Assembly: GCA_030429325.1 (NCBI GenBank)
Contig: JAUICT010000082.1
Coordinates: forward strand, 1 to 7,961
Source: Bacteroidia bacterium
GTDB lineage: Bacteria > Bacteroidota > Bacteroidia > Flavobacteriales > Flavobacteriaceae
DNA length: 7,961 bases
Reading direction: 5' to 3'
Shown: in pieces, positions 1 through 6,184 of the stretch
Numbering within the stretch: position 1 is the first letter of the stretch
Layout: each line of letters starts with the position of its first letter
Program-made: the position numbers and the translations under genes
The notes under the pieces: model-generated
Seen by the model: only the letters and a program-made list of their open reading frames with translations
Told to the model about the DNA's origin: nothing
Databases searched by the model: none

Positions 1-824
1 AGACAGGTCAGAGTATATATCCAGATTTTTGTGTTTTTGGAATCTACCCCCAAGGTTTTTGTAATAGGCCCCACTAGATACAATATGATTGAAATATGGA
101 CAAGGGAAGAAATCCAGTTTAAGTTTTGGGACATTGGGGCAAGACGGTAGTTGCCAACGGCAACAAGACCAAACAATAAAGAAAAAATTAGCCCAATGCG
201 AAGTGGACCGTATATTTTGGACACCTTAAGGCCAGAAGTAAAAAATTGAGGCTCATTAAAAGAACAATACGCCAAGGCCAAGGCGTAAAAGGCGGTGTAA
301 AAATGGAGCAATTCAAATAGATCTTTGGAAAAAATAAACACCAAGAAGCCAGAGGCAATGATCAATATGGATATAAAGGATAAAATATAGTTCTGAACAA
401 CAAACAGTGAACACAAGGCTATAGTGATGACCAAAAAGGTTGTGAGATCTTCATGCAGTTCAAAAGAAATTAAACCGAAGGACACCAGCGCAATACCAAG
501 CACATAAATGGAAGCACCGAAGGTATCAACAATGAGCGTATCAAATTTTATATTCAAAAGCAAAGACAGTACAATAAGGATGCTTCCCAAAAGTAACATA
601 CCCAATTCAGACTCATAAATGCCCAAAATGGCCAGGAACCCAAAAAAAGCAAATGTGGCAAACAGGATTCCAAAAATAGAAAGCACCTTAATGACTAGAT
701 TGGACCTTCTTTTATGTTGTTTGGCATATTCGGATTTTATTGCATTTTCATCAAAGGAGAAAGTGGGCCCTTCAACAGCGCCAATGGTATCCAAAAAGGG
801 TTCTATGTCTTTTACGTTGTCCAT
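1..824 (-). CDS. DUF4401 family integral membrane protein (3' end off the window)
   Basis: The reading frame is open from an ATG at 824 to the left edge, giving 274 residues with no stop, so the C-terminus is missing. A hydrophilic start of about 40 residues (MDNVKDIEPF...) ends in a basic KQHKRR patch. It is followed by about nine hydrophobic segments, roughly at 43-69, 73-91, 97-121, 128-147, 148-165, 172-188, 207-225, 237-254 and from 267. The start is placed by the 13-bp overlap with the DUF2157 gene: the ATG lies inside that gene's last codons (AAATGGACAACGTAA), a layout suggesting translational coupling. I assign DUF4401 from the order behind DUF2157, the soluble N-terminus and the multi-helix body; the family has no established biochemical role. 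The start is well supported; the family name is recognition plus context, not a profile hit. Confidence 0.8.
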   Translation of the reverse strand, partial: MDNVKDIEPFLDTIGAVEGPTFSFDENAIKSEYAKQHKRRSNLVIKVLSIFGILFATFAFFGFLAILGIYESELGMLLLGSILIVLSLLLNIKFDTLIVDTFGASIYVLGIALVSFGLISFELHEDLTTFLVITIALCSLFVVQNYILSFISILIIASGFLVFIFSKDLFELLHFYTAFYALALAYCSFNEPQFFTSGLKVSKIYGPLRIGLIFSLLFGLVAVGNYRLAPMSQNLNWISSLVHISIILYLVGPITKTLGVDSKNTKIWIYTLTC

Positions 825-1762
825 TTTCGCTGAAGTTCCATTAAGATTTTGATCAATACAGTAACATTGCCAATAATAAATAGGCCAATTATAAAAAACA
901 TTCCAGCGCCATCCGAAGCACGGAGAAGTAAGGCGCAGATAATTAGAATGATGCTAAAGCATATAATGGCCAAATAAAATGTGTTATGCGCTCTTAGTCC
1001 AAACCAAATACCGAACCCATAAGTAACCCCTGTTAGGAAAAGAAGTGTCCAAAATAAGGGTTCCGGGTCTTCAAAAATACCCATTGAGATACCCAAGGTT
1101 CCTAGTACGGAAATTGCCAATGCAAGCAAATGGGTGGACCATGTCGGAAATCTTCTTTCAGGCTTAAACTTGGAAATCAACAAGAAACCAACCAAGAAAA
1201 AAAGGTTGATAATAAATAGCAAGTTGATTACAAGGAGTTCGGACCAATCATTTGCAACTTGGTCTGCATAAAGAAAGACCGTGGTATTGATCAGTGCAAT
1301 ATAAATAACCCACAGCGAAGCGAAGCGGGCAATGCACACCCATATGGTAATGAATAAGACCCAAGCCAAAAAGAAATCATAAGCATTGGCTCCTGTCTGG
1401 TATATTTGCCCAAATACCGCCAGCGAAGCTCCAACAAGTACTGCTGCTGCCGTAAGCAGTATTTTTTTGATTAAAGGGTTTGCTTTAAAAAACAGAGCAC
1501 CCAAAGAAACTAGGAGTACCAAGCCCTGCATTAACCCAAGCTTTACAAATTTGTTGAGGTCGGCCCAATTATAGGCAAAGAAAAAAATGATACCTGCAAC
1601 GGTAAATGAAACCCCAATACCGAGGAAAAGTAGCCTTAAGAATGCCAGCCATGAAGGCTTATTGGCATAAACGGTATCTGCCAGAGTTTTGGATACACCC
1701 TTTTCGGACCAATTGCTGCAACGGCTTATGATTTGGATATCTTCCCGGTTGATTTTCGACAT
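812..1762 (-). CDS. DUF2157 family integral membrane protein
   Basis: This 316-residue protein has a cytosolic-looking N-terminus (about 1-37, polar, containing a SNWSEKGVS stretch) followed by about ten hydrophobic helices spaced through residues 38-306. The DUF2157 signature is visible at 117-133 (FGQIYQTGANAYDFFLA), and the typical first-helix end FFAYNW is at 61-66. DUF2157 proteins are conserved bacterial membrane proteins of unknown function; nothing here suggests a catalytic site. The gene follows the 334-residue membrane protein by 26 bp and overlaps the DUF4401 gene by 13 bp, so the three are probably co-transcribed. The chosen ATG at 1762 (MSKINREDIQ) gives the expected N-terminal soluble region. 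No promoter is apparent in the 26-bp gap. The family call is secure; the function is unknown. Confidence 0.9.
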   Translation of the reverse strand: MSKINREDIQIISRCSNWSEKGVSKTLADTVYANKPSWLAFLRLLFLGIGVSFTVAGIIFFFAYNWADLNKFVKLGLMQGLVLLVSLGALFFKANPLIKKILLTAAAVLVGASLAVFGQIYQTGANAYDFFLAWVLFITIWVCIARFASLWVIYIALINTTVFLYADQVANDWSELLVINLLFIINLFFLVGFLLISKFKPERRFPTWSTHLLALAISVLGTLGISMGIFEDPEPLFWTLLFLTGVTYGFGIWFGLRAHNTFYLAIICFSIILIICALLLRASDGAGMFFIIGLFIIGNVTVLIKILMELQRKWTT

Positions 1763-1788
1763 ATCTACAATTGAGACGTTACAAAGTA

Positions 1789-2793
1789 CTAAAAATGAAA
1801 AACAAATGAGAATGGATTCAACAAACTACTATCCATTTGGAACATATCTTGGTAAAAAAGCAATAGTATAAGAATAGAAAGGACAAAGACTACAACCTGA
1901 ATAAGAAGCTGGATAATTTTCGGAATCTCCTTGTTTTCCAAATTTTCCACCAATCGTGAAATCCCGGGCTTATGGGCAATGTACATGATTTCCACTTCGC
2001 CTATGTCGGCTAGGGCTCCCATTTCCTTTTTATGGACGGTCTTTACATCTGTACCTCGAATACCCCGCCCAATAAGGTCCAAGAAAGTATACGAGAACTC
2101 TATTTTCGGGTTTTTATTGATTCGAATCCCGGTATCTTTATAATCTTGGATAATGGCCTTGGCCCCCAAACCACTGTAAAGGAGGTCCCAGTTCATCTTT
2201 TTTGTGGATTTTTTGGTAAGTAATTCGTTTCGCAACAAGTACCATTTCAAAAAGAGATAAATGACCACAAAAACTAAACTAAGTTGCCACACAGCGGAAG
2301 AAGCAAAGATTCGCTCATATCTTTCAGGAAAAATATTAATCCTATATATGGTTACGGCCATAAGATAAAAGTAGCCAATAATATAGGCGACCATAAAGAA
2401 GCAACAGAATAAAACCAGCACAAAGGATATGCGGTGGTTGGTGGGGATAAACTGGATGGGATCATTGGGTCTTTTGGAGGGATCCAGACCAATATGGAGC
2501 ACCTTTCCCGGAAGGAAACGGTTCAAATGTGGTTGGCGATCTTTAAGACGAATTGTTCTTTGTATGGGATGACCACAGAAATTTTCAAATACGATCAAAG
2601 CCTCTACCCAAACAAACTTTCTCATTTTTAGTGTTTTTGTAGAGAGAATGGTTGCTTGCATCACAGGCACTAGATTCTCTTTTAACGCAGACCAAACGGA
2701 AAGTTGGGAGTGAAAACAGGTAGAAAACAACACATACAACCAATAGAACAGGACCAAACTCACGGTGGCCAGAGTAATAACGGTGTAGGTCAT
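1789..2793 (-). CDS. Four-helix membrane protein with two DUF3592-like soluble domains
   Basis: I do not firmly recognise this 334-residue protein. It alternates membrane and soluble parts: helix about 4-24, soluble domain A about 40-117, helices about 122-149 and 167-187, soluble domain B about 205-290, helix about 294-314, then a short tail. Both soluble domains share a pattern seen in small beta-rich DUF3592-type domains. It begins with a strand such as QATILSTK (A) or AKAIIQDYKDTG (B), has a central FENFCG or FSYTFLDLIGRG strand and turn, and ends in 'PGKVLHIGLDPSK' (A) or 'IGEVEIMYIAHKPGIS' (B), the position where DUF3592 proteins carry G-x-V-x-I-x-Y-P-x-x-P. With both termini on the same side of four helices, A and B would share one side of the membrane. 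It lies 91 bp after the hydrolase gene and 26 bp before the DUF2157 gene. The ORF and topology are solid; the domain name is inference. Confidence 0.75.
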   Translation of the reverse strand: MTYTVITLATVSLVLFYWLYVLFSTCFHSQLSVWSALKENLVPVMQATILSTKTLKMRKFVWVEALIVFENFCGHPIQRTIRLKDRQPHLNRFLPGKVLHIGLDPSKRPNDPIQFIPTNHRISFVLVLFCCFFMVAYIIGYFYLMAVTIYRINIFPERYERIFASSAVWQLSLVFVVIYLFLKWYLLRNELLTKKSTKKMNWDLLYSGLGAKAIIQDYKDTGIRINKNPKIEFSYTFLDLIGRGIRGTDVKTVHKKEMGALADIGEVEIMYIAHKPGISRLVENLENKEIPKIIQLLIQVVVFVLSILILLLFYQDMFQMDSSLLNPFSFVFHF

Positions 2794-2884
2794 GTGGTAA
2801 GATTTTAGTGAAAAGTACGGAAAGTAGCGTGGGATTTACCCGCGATCTGATGGTTATGGCTTTTGGGTTGATGAACGGGATATT

Positions 2885-4081
2885 TTACTTTGTAAATGAA
2901 GAAAGTATTTCCAAGAAACGATCTAATAGGGCCACTTGATCGTGAAATGATGTGCTGGCCAGAAAACTTTTTCTGGAAAAGGCTCGTGCGAATAAATCGT
3001 ATTTTATGCGGTACACCATTCTCTGTATCTGTACGTCTTCATTTTTTCCTAAAGCCGTGAGCTTTTTAAGCTTTTCTTTCCACCAATTAAAATCGGGCTT
3101 GTCCAAACCCTCAAAATCTTTAGAAAACTGACTGCGAAATTCTTTACCCAATCTTTGCTCCATAAGGAGCGCCTTTTTCAGTTTTCTACTCTGTTTCTTG
3201 TAAGTTGTTGATTCTTGTAATGCAGCATATCCTTGTCGGAGGCTGTCCACTTGTATTGATTCCCCGTAATCGGTCAACATACGAACATATTGTTCGGCAA
3301 GGAGAATGGGCTCATTTTGAGCTTCTATTTTTTTCAGCCATTGGTAGTCCAGAGAATATTGTTTCATGAACAGTGCTGTGTCTTCGGAATTGTTTGCCTT
3401 CAATTTTTGAAGATACAGCCAATCAAACGCTCTGGATATGTGGGAAGAATGGGGCCAGCGATGTTCATCATCGAAGGTAATAAGGGTGTTGCTAAAATGA
3501 ATTTGGTCCAGATAATCTCGGTTTTGCATCATTTCACTGTAATTCATATCCCGATAGCCACAAAGGCCAACATAGGAATACGTCTGTGTAGTGGGCATAT
3601 GCTCTTTCTGACCTGAAAACCCGGCACCACAACCAATAACCCCTGCAAATTGATTGGTCAATGAGGCAATGGCGCTCGCCAATCGTGAACCTCCTGAAAA
3701 CCCAGCGGCATAGATACCATCTTTCTGGATGTTAAAATTTGAGAAAACATGATTAAAAAGATGATCGGCTATTTTGAAGTTACGCTCGTATGGAGCGTTT
3801 CTGGAATTATTGGAACAGACCAAAACAAGACCATGCTTTTCTGAAGCCTCAATAAAAGGTTGAATACCGGCACGTCCCCGGGCAGCAGGATCGAATATGA
3901 ATACAATTGGGCTCAATACAGCATCTGAATAGGATTCGGGAAGATAAAGGGCAAAAGACTCTCCTTGGGCTCCTGAGACCTGGATGGTATCATGGACAAT
4001 GCCTTTTTTAAATGAGGTTTGGGAATATAGGAACAGCTTGGGACAAAGAAAAATTAACCATATAAGGAATATTGTCCGCAT
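2885..4081 (-). CDS. Secreted alpha/beta hydrolase (esterase-like) with helical C-terminal domain
   Basis: This 398-residue protein starts with a signal peptide (hydrophobic about 3-18, likely cut at S20/Q21, the Ser/Ala-Gln style common in Bacteroidota), so it should act in the periplasm or outside the cell. Residues about 28-226 form an alpha/beta hydrolase fold: strand PIVFIFDPAARG (58-69), a nucleophile elbow GFSGG at 127-131 with Ser129, a plausible acid at Asp178 (GYRDMN), and His207 in DEHRWPH, matching the His-x-Trp-Pro site of secreted PHB depolymerase and feruloyl esterase relatives. Residues about 230-398 are a charged, helix-rich region of unknown role. The substrate cannot be told: an ester or peptide bond is plausible, and a non-enzymatic role is possible. 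The start lies 3 bp after the S41 stop codon, so the two are almost certainly one operon. A Cys at 13 does not form a convincing lipobox. Confidence 0.82.
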   Translation of the reverse strand: MRTIFLIWLIFLCPKLFLYSQTSFKKGIVHDTIQVSGAQGESFALYLPESYSDAVLSPIVFIFDPAARGRAGIQPFIEASEKHGLVLVCSNNSRNAPYERNFKIADHLFNHVFSNFNIQKDGIYAAGFSGGSRLASAIASLTNQFAGVIGCGAGFSGQKEHMPTTQTYSYVGLCGYRDMNYSEMMQNRDYLDQIHFSNTLITFDDEHRWPHSSHISRAFDWLYLQKLKANNSEDTALFMKQYSLDYQWLKKIEAQNEPILLAEQYVRMLTDYGESIQVDSLRQGYAALQESTTYKKQSRKLKKALLMEQRLGKEFRSQFSKDFEGLDKPDFNWWKEKLKKLTALGKNEDVQIQRMVYRIKYDLFARAFSRKSFLASTSFHDQVALLDRFLEILSSFTK

Positions 4082-4084
4082 GAT

Positions 4085-5716
4085 TTATCGTAAAAGCTCT
4101 GTGTATTTAGAACGATCAGACAAAAGCACTTTTGCGGCCAAAATGGCATCGTCGTGGCCCAAATAGTAGGTGTAAAGCCCGTCCCTGTAGAAAAAACGCG
4201 TGATGATTTCATCTTCCAGATTCTTCTGTATCTCGTTCTTATAGGTATCCAGTGCGGAAATTTTACCACGATTTACCGCTAGGAGTAGATCTTTATATTT
4301 TTCTTGAACATCTGGCCCCAACAATGATTCATCTGCGTTAATGGATTCTTCCAACAAGGTTTCGGTTTTGGTCTGGAACGAAAAGTTCTGCTCTTGCACA
4401 TATTTTTTAAACGCAACGTAATCTGCTTCAGAAAAAGCAAAATCGTCCACCGAATCAAAGGAATGGTCGTAATAATAATCGGTGGCAAAATCAAAAACAA
4501 GGTTGTTTTGTTCAAGGGCATCAATTAAGGTGTTGGTGCGCAAAGAGTTGATGACCACATCGGGCATTACCCCGCCTCCATCTTGAACCTTGCGACCGTT
4601 TTTGGTGGAAAACTCCTTAAAGTCAGTATTTCTGACCGCATTTCCTTCCTCGTCACGGTGCCAATAATCCAAAGATTGAATACATCTTCCGGAAGGCGTA
4701 TAATATCGGGATATGGTGACTTTCAATTGTGTGCCATAGGTAAGCTTCAAAGGTCTTTGAACCAGCCCTTTTCCGAAACTTCGTGCCCCCATGATAACGG
4801 CCCTGTCCAAATCCTGTAATCCCCCAGAAACAATTTCGCTTGCAGAGGCACTTCTACCATCAACCAAGACCACTAAAGGAATATCAACATCTTCAGGTTG
4901 GTTTCTGGTCCTATATTCTTGGTTAAATTTCTTTACCTTGGATTTTGTGGTAACGATCAATTCGCCCTTGGGAACAAAAAGATTGGTCACATTAATGGCT
5001 TCGGACAAAAGCCCCCCCGGGTTTCCCCTTAAATCGAGGACCAGTTGTTCAGCACCTCGGCCCATTAGGTCTTGCATGGCCGATTTGGTCTGACTTGAAG
5101 CCTTTCTATTGAAACGGGAAAGGACAATATATCCGGTTTTATCGTCGATCATGTCATAAAAGGGAACAGCGTCTACCTCAACCCCTTCGCGGGTAATTGT
5201 GGCAGTTTTGGTTTCTCCTTGCCTTACATAGGTAACATTCACAGTTGTGTTTGAAGCTCCTTTTAGAAGCTCTCCGGCATCATCGTCAAAATCGGAAACC
5301 TTGGTCTCTCCAATCTGTATGATTTCATCACCGGCCTTAAGGCCGGCCTTATCGGCAGCATAGCCTTTGTAGGGTTCCACAATGAGCAGCTTACTTTCAT
5401 AGGAACGAACAACCGCCCCGATCCCTGAATATTCTCCAGCGTTGTTGATTTTGTAGGCCTCCACATCCTGTTCGTTCAAAAACTGTGTGTAGGGATCCAA
5501 TTCTCCCAACATATTTTTAATGGCCGAATCCATGAGTTCTGCGGGATTGGTATCGTCCACATAGTTCATGTTCAACTCCTTGAAGAGCGTGGTAAAGATT
5601 TCAATCTGTTTAGCGATTTCAAAAAAATCGCTCTTTACGGCAAAACCACTGGCCCCAACCAAAATGATTACTGCTAAAACCGGAACAAGGAGTTTTTTCT
5701 TAATTGTTGCTTTCAT
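4085..5716 (-). CDS. ctpA: Carboxyl-terminal processing protease, peptidase family S41 (CtpA/Tsp type)
   Basis: This 543-residue envelope serine protease has an N-terminal anchor or signal helix (about 9-27), a helical N-terminal region with the family motif ELDPYTQFL (72-80), a PDZ domain (about 85-170, including YSGIGAVV and the AGLKAGDEI loop), and the S41 catalytic core (about 185-390). The catalytic dyad is Ser291 in GRSASASE and Lys316 in SFGKG, 25 residues apart as in E. coli Tsp and plant D1 protease. Gln320, four after the Lys, matches the third residue of Bacillus CtpB. GNPGG (231-235) is also present. Such enzymes trim or degrade periplasmic and lipid-anchored proteins from their C-termini, with the PDZ domain binding the substrate tail. 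A C-terminal extension of about 145 residues (about 398-543) goes beyond the minimal CtpA length. The gene overlaps rnpA by 17 bp and is 3 bp from the hydrolase gene. The ATG at 5716 gives a clean positively charged signal start (MKATIKKK). Confidence 0.96.
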   Translation of the reverse strand: MKATIKKKLLVPVLAVIILVGASGFAVKSDFFEIAKQIEIFTTLFKELNMNYVDDTNPAELMDSAIKNMLGELDPYTQFLNEQDVEAYKINNAGEYSGIGAVVRSYESKLLIVEPYKGYAADKAGLKAGDEIIQIGETKVSDFDDDAGELLKGASNTTVNVTYVRQGETKTATITREGVEVDAVPFYDMIDDKTGYIVLSRFNRKASSQTKSAMQDLMGRGAEQLVLDLRGNPGGLLSEAINVTNLFVPKGELIVTTKSKVKKFNQEYRTRNQPEDVDIPLVVLVDGRSASASEIVSGGLQDLDRAVIMGARSFGKGLVQRPLKLTYGTQLKVTISRYYTPSGRCIQSLDYWHRDEEGNAVRNTDFKEFSTKNGRKVQDGGGVMPDVVINSLRTNTLIDALEQNNLVFDFATDYYYDHSFDSVDDFAFSEADYVAFKKYVQEQNFSFQTKTETLLEESINADESLLGPDVQEKYKDLLLAVNRGKISALDTYKNEIQKNLEDEIITRFFYRDGLYTYYLGHDDAILAAKVLLSDRSKYTELLR

Positions 5717-6083
5717 GGGATTCTTTTTTTAAAAAGGCCTCCAAAAGATTTTTCATGGCCACATCTACCTCATTAAAGGTGGGCTGTCTATTGCCAAGGT
5801 ATAAAAATAAGAACGCAAAGTTTCCCTCAATGTTGTTAAAAATGAGGGGCTTGTTCAATCGATAAGCCTCTCGCAAGAGCCGTTTGATTCGATTACGGTC
5901 TACAGCGTCCTTAAACTTTTTCTTTGGCGCCACGACCCCTACCTTGATGGGTATTCCATCCTCAAAGTGAACTTTTCTATAAATAAGTTTTATAGGAAAC
6001 TCATTGATGTTTTTGCCATCAACAAAGAGGTCTTCAAAAACCTTTTTGCTTTTTAGTTTCTCTTTTCTTTGGAAAGTGTGCAT
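5700..6083 (-). CDS. rnpA: Ribonuclease P protein component
   Basis: This 127-residue basic protein is the protein subunit of RNase P, which with the catalytic RNA rnpB removes the 5' leader from tRNA precursors in the cytosol. The N-terminus MHTFQRKEKLKSKKVF matches the family start, including the conserved Phe and the Arg/Lys-rich first helix. The hallmark RNR motif is at 63-65 within VDRNRIKRLLREAYR (61-75), the helix that contacts the RNA. Length is normal for the family. The ATG at 6083 is preferred because it gives exactly the expected N-terminus. In many bacteria rnpA sits behind rpmH near dnaA; here it instead leads an operon with the S41 protease, whose start codon lies inside the rnpA 3' end (17-bp overlap). 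A 101-bp gap with a palindrome lies upstream and probably holds its promoter. Confidence 0.97.
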   Translation of the reverse strand: MHTFQRKEKLKSKKVFEDLFVDGKNINEFPIKLIYRKVHFEDGIPIKVGVVAPKKKFKDAVDRNRIKRLLREAYRLNKPLIFNNIEGNFAFLFLYLGNRQPTFNEVDVAMKNLLEAFLKKESHESNN

Positions 6084-6120
6084 CAGTATATCTAGAGTTT
6101 TACCTCAAGGGATATGCACA

Positions 6121-6143
6121 ATTTACTCAAATTTGATGTAAAT
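6121..6143. promoter_or_regulatory. Near-perfect 23-bp palindrome upstream of rnpA; possible operator or promoter element
   Basis: The arms ATTTAC and GTAAAT flank a perfect 10-bp palindrome TCAAATTTGA, with a single extra T (6137) breaking symmetry. It lies in the 101-bp gap (6084-6184) between the M1 peptidase stop and the rnpA start, ending 37 bp before the rnpA ATG. Its AT-rich, loop-free symmetry and lack of a following T-tract argue against an intrinsic terminator and are more like a dimeric regulator site. On the minus strand it contains CAAATTTG, one base from the Bacteroidota -7 consensus TAnnTTTG, but no good -33 TTTG sits at the usual distance. The palindrome itself is certain; its function is inference. 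Confidence 0.35.
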
Positions 6144-6184
6144 ATGTTATGGGCTCCCCCGCAGATAAAACAAGCAAAGAAAAT

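Noticed and set aside
2828..2844. Small inverted repeat CGTGGGATTTACCCGCG in the gap after the hydrolase gene
   Set aside because: On the transcribed strand the stem has a mismatch and only three to five good pairs, and no proper T-tract follows. It is too weak to call a terminator.
2794..2884. Promoter for the second operon in the 91-bp gap
   Set aside because: TACTTTTC near the start resembles the TAnnTTTG element, but no TTTG lies at the expected -33 distance. A promoter is likely here but I cannot point to it.
5331..5350. Overlapping GC-rich palindromes CCGGCCTTAAGGCCGG and AAGGCCGGCCTT
   Set aside because: They fall in the PDZ coding sequence for the conserved AGLKAG loop. The symmetry follows from the repeated Lys-Ala-Gly codons, so a regulatory role is not needed.
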